Assembly (NCBI GenBank): GCA_914767715.1
Contig: OU612068.1
Coordinates: 8,680,001-8,744,000 of the forward strand
Source: Membranipora membranacea
Lineage: Eukaryota > Bryozoa > Gymnolaemata > Cheilostomatida > Membraniporidae
Direction: 5' to 3'
Length of the DNA stretch: 64,000 nt
The notes beneath the pieces were generated by a model, which was not told the origin of the DNA, made no database searches, and saw only the letters and a list, made by a program, of their open reading frames with translations. This document shows, piece by piece, positions 33,730 to 45,396 of the stretch (the first letter of the stretch is position 1; the number at the start of each line of letters is the position of its first letter). Position numbers and translations under genes: made by a program.

Positions 33730-34860
33730 ATTTCCTTCATAGTAATTTTTTTCCAGTCTCCAGTTAGCCGTCTATCACAGTAAATCTACCTGACCACAGG
33801 AAAACCCGATAATAGAAATCCAATTCCTATGCTTTTAACCAATATAATATGGTCTTCCTATGATTTTCCCATGCAGGATAGATACGTAGTGATCAGCTAG
33901 CTTTGTCATTGACTTAAATGATGGTTGATTCTTTGCATGAATATCTAACTTTGACTTTTCAATGTTGAGGCCTGTAAAGGAGATCTGCTTCTGGACTATT
34001 ACTGGATCCACTGCTCTCATTTTCTGCTAAGACTGCATTGAGATATGACTGGTCGACGTCAACCCAATTACATGCCTGCTTTGCTGAGATATCTTTCAGC
34101 GTCTATATGAGATCAAAATACCATGCTAGAAGCTTAGCTCACAACTGCAGCCAGTTTCTATATATACCATTTGTCCTCCCAGGTGCCACTGCATAAAATG
34201 CAAGCCTTCCTCACTCTGTGTTGAATTCGTCTAATGATTTCATTGAATATATTTGGTTTTTGTGAAAAGTCAGGAAGAAATTTTGTTCCTCCAGCTGCTT
34301 GCTGCGACGAAACTCCCCTACAAACATCCATATTCTCATCAGTAATCATACATTTATCGAATTCAACCAGTGAAAATATACGCTTTGCGCAAAAAAGGAA
34401 TTGGCTTGCTTGTTTTGCTATTTCGCTGGTCTTATTGTCCATGACTTTGTTATTGTTAGAAAATATTTTGCTTCAGTTGCCAAACTGCTTAAATCATTGT
34501 GTCCATACAAGTGACATATATACTATTATCTAACTTGTTTATTATTTTTATCTCACTGCACAGGCACAGGCAGCACCACCAAATTTTGGTGGTGCTGCCT
34601 GTGCATCAAGATTTTTTGCTTGATGATCCTGCCAAATATTCTGATGTTGCAGATTTGAAGCATAGCAGATGTTTGATCCAACTGTTCAAAGAGACACAAA
34701 TTCCAAAAAGGAAGAACCAAGTCACAAGTACATCAGGTTGTTGACAAGATAAGTAGAAGGTAACCTCAAAAATTGTATTATTAGATGGAAACTACAATGT
34801 GCATTGTTAATCATCCCTGAGGTGGAGCAGCAATGAAACACTGCTCTATTACGCTACAAT
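33730..34860. other. No gene supported; perfect hairpin at 34564-34604
   Basis: Two minus-strand readings (33835-34020, 34158-34442) are uninterrupted but unrecognised. At 34564-34604 a perfect 20-bp inverted repeat (GCACAGGCAGCACCACCAAA, one-base spacer, its complement) forms a strong hairpin. Confidence 0.5.
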
Positions 34861-34862
34861 CC

Positions 34863-35362
34863 GCACTATAGACAGTTTTCTGAGCCCTGATTTAGGCCCC
34901 AGTTTGGAGTTGTCCTCTCTCCAGTTTGGTAATTTTCAACCACGCCGCATAGGAAAAACGTGCAGAAAAGATGGTTATCTTGATAACTGCTTATAATAGG
35001 ATAAAAATTGTTTTTGATTCAGAATCTGCAGCGTTGAAAACTCATATGGACATAGTTTGGGAAATCATTTTAGTATTTGGATAGTAAATTATAGCATTTT
35101 CTGCCTGTTTTGCGGACATTTTGGCGAAGTTTTTCTCGAGTCTTGTCACTAAAATTAAGATTTGATCAACGTTCAAGCCTCCAATGATTTGGAAACCCTG
35201 TCTCTGAATCAAAAATCATTTTTATCCTAATATAAGCGGTTTTCAAGATAACCCTCTTTCAGCAGGTTTTTGCTATGCGGCGTGGGTTAAAAGTACCAAA
35301 CTGGAGAGAAGACAACTCCGAATTGAGGCATAAATAAGAGCTCATAAAACTGTCTATTGTGC
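34863..35362. mobile_element. Foldback MITE, 500 bp
   Basis: Left arm starts GCACTATAGACAGTTTTCTG; right arm ends with the complement of GCACAATAGACAGTTTTATG. Complementarity continues, with mismatches, through GGAGTTGTC.TCTCTCCAGT, CACGCCGCATAG and GGATAAAAAT for about 180 bases per arm. No ORF is present. I could not find a convincing target duplication. Confidence 0.75.
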
Positions 35363-35369
35363 TAATTTT

Positions 35370-37910
35370 CGTTGTTTTATTTGGACATCGATATCAATCC
35401 AATATTTGTAAGTTCAATATCTGATGTTGTGGTTATATTCTATTTCCACAACAATGAATAGGGTAACGGTTGTTTTCCATCCCAAACCTTTGGGACGAGT
35501 GAAATGCCACATATATTCATCAGTTCTTGTTTGTGCACATTTCATCTCCCCCAATCTACCACAGCGACACCGTAAAGTGACGTGACGATCCATCATAGAC
35601 CTGGCAAAGAAAAGATCTGCAACTTCTTTTTTCACCCGTTGGATTTTTGGCAAAAGAATTTCGCAAAAAAATTGATTATTACATATTAATTACCAATTCC
35701 ATATGTGTGTTTTGTAGAATGTTGTTGTGAATACAGAGTGACTATGGGGAGGAGTATACCTTTACACAGACAGACCAATAAACTAAATAAGGTGAGTATA
35801 CTAGCTCAAACAAAAATAGAAGCTCTCCAAATCTAATCAACGAATGTTTGACAATAGCACCCTGACTATAACATCTTTTTGTCTCTATATCTCTCTCTCC
35901 ATTGCAGCTACTTTGGATACCCTTTCAAGTAGTTATGATCATCTTCCATTGATTTTTCACTTCACTGATGTTTAATGCCTTAAAAACTTTTCATTATGAT
36001 GACATGAAACCATAAAAATATGTTTTGATGGCAACAAACCATCTAGTTGTAGATTGGGTAACTAATGTAGGTTGAGCCTTCTCTGATGTGTCTTGTTCTG
36101 TTGTTCATTGGTCAATTTCTCTCAAGTTTAAATTGATTGCGTTCCAGCAAAGCGAGGAGCTGTCTTCAAATTTAATTGTGACAGACAACTTCTGATAAAA
36201 ATTTGAAATGATATTTTGCTTTTTAAGGATAATGGATTCTCCCTGTTCATCTTATTGCTATGCCAGGTGGTGATTATCATAATGTTTGCTAGCTTCATTG
36301 AATATTCAATGCCCACCTTGAGTCAATCTGACTATCCACTCGGTAATGTTGTTTACATCCAAAAAGAATGGAACTGGAGTGACAATTTTGGCGCTTCCTA
36401 TTTTGTAAATACTAAAACAGATTTGTGCAAAGACTGCATTATGTTGCAATTACTCAACAGAAATACTGGCTCATCTAATCTTCTGGAGTTTTGTGACGTC
36501 ATTTTACCTCATGATTTGATTTTATGCGTGTCTGTATCTCTGTGTTTCATGTGTATGAAAAAGGGCAGGGCGGGTGTGGGAGGGGTGCTGTAGCGCCATC
36601 CCAGGGGTTAAAGTGTAAAAAGATCATGACGGGACTGTTGTGATGGAGAATAAAGTGTTTCCGCGGAGCGAAAAACTTTTTGAGATTTTTCGCGCCCTGT
36701 CATAATTTTCATCTTACAGCGCCCACCCTCCTGCAAGGGAGAATTCTTTTGCAAATGGTTGTGAAATGAAAGGCATTATTGAACATTTCAAGCGTAATGC
36801 AGGAGCACTTGTAACAAAGAGACTTTTTGATACAAACCTGCATTCGTCCAAAATGACCGTTTTGCAAAAAATACTAATAACTATTATGGTAGAGAACTTT
36901 GTAATTTTAACATCCAAAGGTCACTGTTTTGTGCTATTTTTGAAAGAAAAACAAATTAAGATAGTCGTTGACACCAGTGCTACAGTTATGATGATTTTGT
37001 GTAGAGCGGCTGGGGAAGCTTTGCTTTTTGCATAGTACAGAATTGCCACTATTTTTTAAATATATTGTACAGGCGCTATACATACTTGGTTCTCCACATA
37101 ACGAAAGAGGACTCAAAATTGATGCGTAATAACTTTTCCAGGCATGAGTCCACAATTAGGCCGCAAAATATTACCCATTAGGCCGCACTGGCAAAAAGGC
37201 CGCAGGTTGCCCACAGCTGGTCTATACCAAATAATAACCCATTAAAAGTGTTGAAAAAACCATCTCAGAGCAATGATAAGTAAAGAGGGCAACGACTAAA
37301 AAATGTGTTGCCTACTTCCCAATCCAGATCCATCAATTCATATTCTGCACTGAAAATCTAAAATAAATCTTGATTATTACATCCAAACAAGATTGATAAC
37401 CTTTTGTGTGTTTTGTAGAATGTTGTTGTGAATCCAGATTAACTATGAGGAGTATGATCACCTAAACACTTACAGACTTATCTACTAAGTAGGGTAAGTA
37501 TACTTGCTCAAATAAAAATATAAGCTCTTTACATCTAATCTTAGTAGCGTTGTCTCAAATTCATCTCTGCAAGGGGCTCATTTCGGTCCCGGTGAGTCTG
37601 AACCATAGAGTTATTATATATTCAATGGTCTGAACAGGACTCAATGGTATAACAGATTCTTATTAAAATCCTTCAAATGAATGTGAATCCCAAATTTACT
37701 GATTTCATCAATATTATTTCCCTGACTCTCAACGTTCTTGACTTGCTTGTTTCTTAAATGACTGCTTCAAAATCCTTTCCATTTTTTCAATCAGATAAAC
37801 GCTTGGCAAACAACTCACTATGTCAATGATGTAACTATGGAATATGTTATCCATTTATTTTGGCTAAATCATGGATATGAAACTAAAAATTGTAGTATAA
37901 TTGTTTGTTC
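35370..37910. other. No gene supported; internal duplication
   Basis: 35670-35850 and 37370-37545 are homologous (TTTTGTAGAATGTTGTTGTGAA and GAGTATGATC/TATACC-type stretches, then CTCAAA.AAAAATA). 37560-37900 is the 3' flank of the ITAM-tail gene and matches 14910-15200. A 125-codon plus-strand reading at 36216-36593 begins with a hydrophobic stretch, but splice or family support is lacking. Confidence 0.45.
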
Positions 37911-37917
37911 GTTAAAT

Positions 37918-38453
37918 CTATACTATATTGCAATATGGATGTAGAGTATCGATGTGTTTTTTTGGAATGACTGGATGACTTTCTTCATCTACATCCTCGG
38001 TGTCACTGTTTTGGGTAGATATAGTACAATACAAAAATGAAGAAGAACATCGACTGCTTCTATAGGACAGTTCATCGACAACATTGTTGTGTCTGGCACT
38101 GTTTTCCTGAATGAGGCTATTGTAACAGTTTCTGTCATCATTCTGATCCAAACTTTCATAATTCATCGGTTGGGTCGGGTTGGCCCAGTCGGGCTTCCAC
38201 TGTGTATAGACGATATTGGCGGCTGTGTTCATGTCAGGGTGCTCATATCCCTGTGGCTCATATCCCTGTGGCTCAGACCCCTGTGGCCCATACTTCTGTT
38301 GCTCATATTTCTGTGTCTCGTACTTCTGCGGCTCACCCTTCTGTTGTGTATCTTTAGGCATTCTAATCCTAGAGCGTATTTTACCTATTTTACTTTGATC
38401 GTTGATGGAGGAAGAAGCATTATTGTGGGAGTGCGAAGGCATCACTGCGCCAG
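37918..38453 (-). CDS. Receptor gene 1, cytoplasmic tail exon with ITAM-like motif
   Basis: Acceptor AATAATTGACAG enters in phase 1 and the frame stays open for about 178 codons to TAG at 37918. It reads GAVMPSHSHNNASSSINDQS, a basic stretch, then imperfect seven/eight-residue repeats (PQKYETQKYEQQKYGPQGSE, PQGYEPQGYE). MNYESLDQNDDRNCYNSLIQ follows: YxxL, eight residues, YxxL, the ITAM spacing. Other tyrosines sit in ANIVYTQW and SSFLYCTI, and the acidic QNSDTEDVDEESHP precedes the end. It joins in frame to the transmembrane exon at 38873-39109. In animals ITAMs recruit SH2-tandem kinases; that role is inferred. A decayed paralogue is at 15240-15520. Confidence 0.75.
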
Positions 38454-38673
38454 CTGTCAATTATTAATATTTTTAATTTGAGGCATGATTAAATATGATA
38501 TATGATTAAGTAACATGTAGGGTACACTTGCGTTTATATCATATCACCAACATACACCATCCGGGAACCAATTTGAGCAGAATGGATCATTAAGTTTTTG
38601 TTGGTAGCAAACAAGTTTTGTGGTGATAGGATAAAGATGACCATCCTGCTAAGAATTATTTCCTTCTTCAAAT

Positions 38674-38775
38674 CACAGCCAGCCCTTAAAAGCGTTCGAG
38701 ATGACGATCGCGGTGCCCTCAACGACCGCCTACGGCCGAGGTGGCCATCCCGAATACTATGAAAGGCTGGCTGCG
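38674..38775. mobile_element. hAT-like MITE, 102 bp
   Basis: Starts CACAGCCAGCCCTTAAAAGC and ends GGCTGGCTGCG, flanked by a perfect 8-bp direct repeat CTTCAAAT (38666-38673 and 38776-38783). Eight-base target duplications are typical of hAT transposition. It lies in the intron between the two exons of receptor gene 1. A long foldback relative is at 58789-59578. Confidence 0.88.
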
Positions 38776-38872
38776 CTTCAAATGAGATTTTTAAACTAGA
38801 ATTTCTTCAACTTCCAAGTGAAGCTGAAAATGACAACATTTAGCATTTTGGTCACGGAAAGTTGATCCTTAC

Positions 38873-39109
38873 CTTGTGGCTTTGGAAGCTCTTGTAATCC
38901 TGCCTCGGATCCTGCAAATCCTGCTGATTTGGTTCTTCTTCTTTTTGATCGTTTTCTAACTTTTTTACGCGACGGATGTGATTGTTTGTGTCTTTCAACA
39001 TCAGGTGCAGAGAATTCGTGGTCGTCGCATTTTAAACAAAATATAAGGAGTGCTGATAACGTGGTTAATACCACTAGAACACAGATAATCGATAATATTA
39101 TCTCGAAAT
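38873..39109 (-). CDS. Receptor gene 1, transmembrane exon (module f, intact)
   Basis: Acceptor CTATTTTGTAG (phase 1) and donor CCACAAG|gtaagg (phase 1) bound 237 bases. It reads DFEIILSIICVLVVLTTLSA then LLIFCLKCDDHEFSAPDVER, a single membrane helix with a cysteine-bearing inner end. A strongly basic tail follows (RKKVRKRSKRRRTKSAGFAG) and then SEAGLQELPKPQ. It is the best-preserved member of a family with copies at 9.4, 11.3, 13.4, 18.0, 18.6 and 50.9 kb. Spliced to 38453 it gives Ala at the joint and an open frame to the ITAM tail. Extracellular exons upstream could not be identified. Confidence 0.75.
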
Positions 39110-39119
39110 CTACAAAATA

Positions 39120-40640
39120 GGAGCATTTATCGAGATTATAAAATCTTTTCAATAATCAACAGTAGCTAACTTTGAATGAATCATGTCATCATAAGTATCA
39201 GGTAGACTTTTAACTACAGAAATAAACATGACCCTTCAAGCATGAGTTATCAGTAACCTCCAATATGGGCAACTTCATGATCTCTTAACACTAAATATAA
39301 TTCTAACCAATGCTTGTTTAGAGCGCACTTATAATTGTTATAGTTAGAAAATTCAATTGAATACAAAGACAAATTGATTTAGCATTAAAAGACACCAACC
39401 TACCTGTGTGATAATTCATGATCAACTAAATTAAAACCAAAAAGTGATGATGTCATAGTTATAAGCTATATTTAAATTTTTATCAACTGGGAGAGGCCAT
39501 TCAAACACAAAATTGTTGAAAACTTTGTAAAGAAAGCAAAGCTTGACAATCGATTCCAAAATCGATATATGGGAGACAGCCCCATTAAAGCAGCAAAGGC
39601 TCCAACACGAAGACCAATCACGGACCAATCGCGGAACGGTTTATGTTTTTTTTCTGTTACCCTCTTTCTTTCAGATCCATTACCATTTATAAGTAGATTC
39701 CAGCAATTTAATAGTACATCCTGTCAAACTCCAGGTTTAAATCCTCTATAGCCGAGTTAAATTGTGTCATTGAACAGAAGTATCAATGTAGCCCAAAAAC
39801 GCCTTTAAAAACCCCTAAAATTGGCGTTTTTGGGCTTTCTGTGTGGTATAATTCGGGGAAAACTGATATGCAGTGACATATTCTGTTGGCAGGTCCTGTT
39901 TGCTCTCTGCTTCATTCAAGCGGCTCCGTATGTGAGGGATTAAAAAAAAAATTCGTCTGGCCTCAGTGATGGTCCTTTTGACAGCATGTTTGGCCTCCTG
40001 GAAAATATGAGCATTCTGACAGTGAGGGTAACTCCTAATATTTTTGATACCAATGTCTTTTGTTAGTCATGAAATGTAGCATGAGGTCTTTCCAAAGTAA
40101 ATTCCCTCTCTTTTCTGTGAATGGCACGCATCACATTGGATCCTCATCCATTTAACCGAAGCAACCTAAATAAGCTAATAACCGATGATAAAAAGATGGT
40201 TTTTCCTCTGGTGCTTAATGCCACATGATCCTGAAATTGCCCTTCATGGGTGCTTCAGAGGCTTCTTGTAAACCTTATGCAGTTGAAAGTATGATATGAA
40301 CCATAGTATGTGCACCACATCGTCCTAAAAAATCCTCCTCAAACACGATTATCCTGCCTTTTATCAAAATAGCACAATGCCATGACATGACGTCATGCCA
40401 AAACCACTATTTTCAGAATCATGTTTGATTAGCTTTCCAACGATATATAAAATGTCAGACTCGGACAACGCTGATATCATAACCTTATGTTTATGATTTC
40501 AGAGCCTTATCTAGCTTCACTAGAACTAATCCAAAAGTTTCAATTAAGGGTCAATGCAAGAAAGGCTTGGTTTACCACAGAAATCTCAATTTTTGCTTCA
40601 ATCTTCGGTTTTTCTTGGAGTGATCTGTGTATTCTCATAT
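39120..40640. other. No gene recognised; presumed 5' part of receptor gene 1
   Basis: 39365-39440 (ATCATGAATTATCACACAGGTAGG on the minus strand) is shared with plus-strand sequences at 45155-45190 and 50500-50530, so gene-flanking sequence is duplicated here. No ectodomain exon was found. Confidence 0.45.
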
Positions 40641-40689
40641 TTTCTTACTGGTAACTTGCTTAGAGGGACTTCGTGACAAAATGCTATGG

Positions 40690-40905
40690 TCAAAATGCCA
40701 TTGGGTCAAAATGCCAATGATATAATGCCATAATGCCATAGGTGATAACACCACTGCACACAATACCAAAGCCTAAAATACCAGTTGTACAAAACGCCAG
40801 TTGTGAATATACCAGTGGATATGGCGCGAGATTGGACATAATACCATTTGAGACAACATACCATATCCCAAAATACCATTGTCATAATGCCAAAATATGA
40901 AATCA
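40690..40905. repeat. Degenerate AATRCCA motif array
   Basis: AATGCCA/AATACCA-type heptamers recur about every 14-18 bases for 200 bases (AAAATGCCATTGG, ATAATGCCATAATGCCATAGG, AAAATACCAGTTG and so on), forming a decayed short-period array. Confidence 0.7.
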
Positions 40906-40964
40906 AAGGAGATCAAGACACGCTGAATTTGTTTTGTTAGTTATACTACAGCTGCGAGTTACTC

Positions 40965-41110
40965 GGTCAGAGAAGGAGGTGGTTCAGCTGGTTAGAGCCA
41001 TCTCATTCACTGTTCAAGTCTTGAAGTGGCCTCGCCAGTCAAACGTTGCCAGAGACTCAGGTTTTGAAGTAGACCTGTTGTGGGTTGTCTTAAGGTTGTG
41101 CTTGGAAACC
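40965..41110 (+). repeat. SINE-like element
   Basis: The head GGTGGTTCAGCTGGTTAGAG resembles a tRNA box A region. The body has CCAGTCAAACGTTGCCAGAG then ACTCAGGTTTTGAAGTAGAC, shared with fragments at 8268 and 9195. A clear box B was not found. Confidence 0.5.
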
Positions 41111-41169
41111 ATGTGTGTTTACTGTTTGTCCTCAGTATATTATTTTTAAAATCTCAAGCTAGATCAGCA

Positions 41170-42420
41170 GAGCGGCAATGGATGATAAATTTTAGAGATT
41201 TTATACATCCACTAGAAACAAATGTGTCTTGCATATTTTGAGACTATGGAACCAGCATGTTGTCGTTTCGTAGGGTTTTCATACCACCGTTACGCAAGTC
41301 CTATGACTTCCTTTAGCTGAGAAACCTGACTGTAGAGCGAGCTGATGTAAAACCTGGCGCTCTTCTTCAGGCGGGCAGCAGCAGCCAAGCCGTACAACTA
41401 AGCACAAGAACAGGCGTAAGCAGGGTGTCAGATATCACAGATGAAGAATGCTGCCTACAAATCTGCTGAACTACTCATTTTAGGTGGGCTATTGGCTGTT
41501 ATATGTATTAAAGGGTCAGTCCTATTAGAAAAGTGGGTATTGTGAGTTCATAGGGCAAACAAAAATTTAAAAAATATATCAACAAGTATCATGGTGGATA
41601 ACAGTGGTCAGGAGGAGGCAATAAATCACTATGACCCTCTATGATCCCAGTTTTCCAACTTTGCAGCAGTTTTACTGCAATTAGGTTCACAATTATGTTT
41701 TATTTCATTTGCCCTAATGACATTTCAGCCTGAGATCTTTTAAAACCATACCAAACATGGCCTAGTAGGACTGTCACTTTATAGATATAATATATTTATA
41801 TTAACTGCATTGAGTTATACAAACAGATGCTTTAAAAGCTGCATATATATATAACTTAAAGAAAATATTTCTCACTTTTATACACAGAACTTCTGTGGTT
41901 TCACAGAAATTTTAAAGTTTGTTTTGATAAATTACCAGATATCAGATAAATTCAATGATGAAGGTGATATTATGGTGAGAAATGACATATCTTCATTAAT
42001 TAAGCTTAAATCTGTATTTTAAATAATTTGCAAACAAAACCGAATGTGGTCTTGTATTTGATTTCCAATATTATTTCAAGCTGAGTTTTCCCTTGCACTT
42101 GTTCTAAAATATGGAGTTGAGTCCACTTAAAAAAGAGAACGTAACTCACCAATAAGAAAAATAATCAGCATTATATTGTATAATATTTACACAGATTAAC
42201 AAATATATAATATCTTGATTCAGGATATGGGCTGCTATCAGAGAGTTGTAACCTTCTGTGTGAACGAATTACCACCATGAAGTTTATTAAAAAACAGAAA
42301 GGTAATTTTACTACTTAATAGTTTTAACTGTTTTGAGAAAAGATTTCAGAATAATGCAGGGCATTATTAAGAGGATAACATGCCACCATCAATGTCTGAT
42401 GAATGAAGCTGTTTTGTCTG
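41170..42420. other. No feature recognised
   Basis: AT-rich sequence without supported coding regions. An ATG-containing stretch at 42278-42300 followed by gtaatt could be a short exon but has no support. Confidence 0.4.
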
Positions 42421-42424
42421 TAAT

Positions 42425-42769
42425 GTGAGTCTTACAAATTTTCTGTCAAATTTTTGGGATAGCAGCAACAGAAAAACAATCTGTACAATAACAACAATAT
42501 GTAGTGTAGGACAACGCACCAACCTCAACAAGTCACGTTCTATTGTGATAAAGGATTTTCATCATTTGTACCTAAAGATCCACAAATCATTCTGTCTTGA
42601 TGATCTGTTTTTAGATCGGTACATTGTATACCAGCATGATAATGACACAAGGGACTTTCTCCATGTGCTGATGAGCCTGTCCCTTCTACCACCAGAGGTT
42701 ATCTTCACCATGTTTGAGTGGATGATGATTGTGGCAAGCACTCCAGCAGCCCACAAGCTCCTACTCTAG
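42425..42769 (+). pseudogene. Possible MULE-type transposase C-terminal fragment
   Basis: The plus-strand frame reads RYIVYQHDNDTRDFLHVLMS then LSLLPPEVIFTMFEWMM. The pattern of a short helical segment, LLP and F-x-x-M resembles the region after the catalytic core in Mutator-like transposases. I hold this weakly, since no catalytic motif is visible. Confidence 0.25.
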
Positions 42770-43057
42770 TACGGGATTAACAAGTAGACCACTTGTGCAT
42801 ACAGTGTTTCCCGGAAGAGGGTTCGTACTAACAATGAGTTTGAAAGTAAACTGCTTTTGTGAATGAGTGGCTGTTATGTATGTGAAATTCTCTAAGCATC
42901 AAACCATAAATTTTCTAGCTTCACATCTCATAGTGATAATAGCTACAGAACGATGTCTTTGGCCTTCGATGTAGGTATAAATTTTGCAAATAACGACCGG
43001 CTTTAAAGGAAAGCTTGAATTTAACTGCATATTGGAAGGGAAAACAACATGATAGGT

Positions 43058-43549
43058 TATGAGCAAAGTCTTAATGAAAACCTAGACATGACACTATATG
43101 GAGCAATAGCATTGAGGCACTGAAGCATTCAATTGTGGGAGACATATCCACATTGGAAGGTGTAGAAGCAATCATGCTATCATTCATTTACTGTTCAAAA
43201 TCTAGGTTTTTTGTCAATAACTCGATCAATTTTGATCGGATTTTGAATTTGAAAATTACAATAGAATAAACAGGTTGTCCTGAACAGTTTGATACTAATT
43301 TTAGGCAAACAGATTTTTTGAAGAAGGAATAACATCAAGTTGATAACAAGATGCTGCTGCTCGTAAAGCAATTTTCAAATTCAAAATCTGATCAAAATTG
43401 ATCGAGTTATGAACAATAAACCTGGATTATGGACAGTAAATCAATGATAGCATCGTTGCTTCTACCTTCCTACCTTCGCCCCACAATTAAGTGCCTCACT
43501 TCAGCTGTATATGGTGTGCTGTCTAGGTTTATTATTAAGTCTATGGTTA
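43058..43549. mobile_element. Palindromic MITE, family P, about 490 bp
   Basis: Both arms carry GGAAGGT(GT)AGAAGCAA, ATGATAGCAT, ATTTACTGT and AACTCGATCAATTTTGATC, and an outer TIR of AAACCTAGAC plus GAGGCACT..AATTGTGGG, in inverted orientation. The second copy at 61180-61618 is an insertion relative to the paralogous segment near 3140, which confirms mobility. Confidence 0.75.
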
Positions 43550-44039
43550 TAAGAAATGAGCGAACCTCTTTGTTTTTGAGGTTAAATAGAAAGAAAGAGA
43601 TCACACTGCGGAGGAATTATATCAATAATCTTCTTCGAGGCAACGGTTAAGCAATCAGGTACAGGAAGTTTCTAGTAGTAAAAGGTGAGAATGCATATAT
43701 TATTACTTGGAGAAAAACGGAAATTGAAATCTCAGGTAAACCCGTCTTTTCTTGTTTTGTCCCTTGATTAAAGTGGTGTGGTTTTGGTTCTAGTGTAGCA
43801 AGATAATGCTCTGAAATCATAGACATAAAAATAAACCAGAAAAGGACTATAAATATTGACTATGTGCATTGTGGGACTGAGGAACATAATTGCGTGCAAT
43901 GCTACTACATTATATTCTGTAGTTGCAATGTTGTTAGCATTGTTTTGCAGCTACCTGTCGACATTATTTGTTACACCTCGACCAAGGTCTAATGGCTTTT
44001 GAGTTAAAAAATTGCAATAGATTCAGTAGCATGTCACAA

Positions 44040-44190
44040 ACAGTTTGATAGTGTCAGGTAAGTTTGCTTCTGCTACTAGTATTCATGTGTATCCCAGAGC
44101 AACCTGTCACAATGGTGATGGTACCAGCGGCTCATCTGGTAGGCTGCTCTCCCCTTCTCTTCCCCTCTAAGCAGCTTAAGTCTCAGCATC
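44040..44190. repeat. Dispersed repeat pair member
   Basis: CTACTAGTATTCATGTGTAT..CAATGG.GATGGTACCAGCGG and the following ATCTGGTAGGCTGC recur at 53060-53210 in the same orientation. Part of a low-copy repeat or duplicated gene flank; the overlapping 65-codon reading at 44064 is not preserved in the partner. Confidence 0.6.
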
Positions 44191-44284
44191 AATGTAAACC
44201 TGAAATTTCTCTTAAGAGAAAAGACGACATCAAATTGATAACTTTTTTTTTTTGCATTTGACTTTATTGTGCATTTTACTTTAT

Positions 44285-44490
44285 TTTGAACTTGCTACTG
44301 AAAGCAAAGCAATTTTCACCCCCTGAATCTGATCAAAATCGATCAAGCTCACAACGACCTTGACTGTGAACTGCAACACAATTCATAGCATCATTGCTAT
44401 CACAGATTCCAATATCGTAACGCCACCTACCATAAAGTGGCTCACTTTATCTGTATATACAATCCTGTCTAGTATAGGTACAATATTAAG
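44285..44490. mobile_element. Palindromic MITE family P, half copy
   Basis: Contains the right arm only: CTGATCAAAATCGATCAAGC, AGCATCATTGCTATC, CTAGTATAGGTACAATATTAAGAAGT. Diverged and truncated. Confidence 0.5.
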
Positions 44491-44499
44491 AAGTCGATG

Positions 44500-45320
44500 A
44501 CTGAGATGTTTTAGGGGTGGGGAAATTCTGATTTGCTGCGATGATTCTCTAAAAGCATATATTTCCAGTTTTTCACAAGTGTGGATCAATTCTTGATAGT
44601 AAATATTCAATGCACTTGAAATTCTTCCAATTTTAATTTGGTCCAGTCCCTCAATCTTCATCCAATAAGTTACCGTTGACTTATATTTGAGGCATGTCAT
44701 GTGTTTCAATTATAGTACACCACCTATGTGGGCACAATTCCATATTGATATTCATACATGACATGTCTTGTGTGATGACTGAGATTTCTGCACTTGATAG
44801 TAAAGAAAATTCCACTGTTAAATTGACTACATTAACAGCTAACAAATGAAAGATCCTGCGTTTGATAAAATTATTTGAATTTCTTATAAACAAGTCCATC
44901 ACAACATACTGGCAACTTCACTGTGATGTACATTCTGTCTTGAATGTTGTGACATAAAAATAATAGTGATGGGAGTTTGGATTGCTGGGATTTCAGTTTT
45001 TCTTTTCTATTGAATGTTGTCATGTATACACATGGATCATAGTCTCTGGACATTGGATATGGAATCGCTTCACCCACTAGATTGGAATGAAGCTATGACT
45101 ATGACATAATCATTTTCAGTGTCAATATTTCTAATCATTTTAGTGTCAATTTAGTTAATCATGAATTATCACACAGGTAGGTTGGTGTCGTTTAATGCTC
45201 ATCCAGATTTTCCTAATTATCTATGAGTGTGCTGTAAACATTAGTTAGAGTTTAATTTAGCATGATTGAGATCATGATGTTGCCCATATTTAAGGCAATC
45301 AAAAGTTCATGCCTCCAGTG
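44500..45320. other. Duplicated gene flank (plus strand)
   Basis: 45100-45320 resembles 50460-50810, including ATCATGAATTATCACACAGGTAGGTTGGTGTC-type sequence (in parts) and ATGTTGCCCATATT, so a plus-strand receptor-type locus once continued here. The transposon at 45324 interrupts it. Minus-strand readings at 44383-45077 lack support. Confidence 0.5.
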
Positions 45321-45396
45321 TCATAGGCCAGAAGCAGCCTAGCTCTAAGTGCTCTAAAAAAAAATGGCACGGACAATTTTTGATGGCAGGAAAAAA

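Noticed and set aside
36216-36593. 125-codon plus-strand ORF with hydrophobic start
   Set aside because: It could be a signal-peptide exon, but there is no recognised domain, no consistent splice model and the start is not ATG-supported.
36560-36735. Possible MITE with GGGTGTGGGAGGGG and CGCCCACCCTCC ends
   Set aside because: The inverted similarity is short, GC-biased and interrupted; no target duplication was seen.
44383-45077. Overlapping minus-strand readings of 68-108 codons
   Set aside because: They lie on the opposite strand to the duplicated gene flank, overlap a half MITE and share no motif with any family I know.
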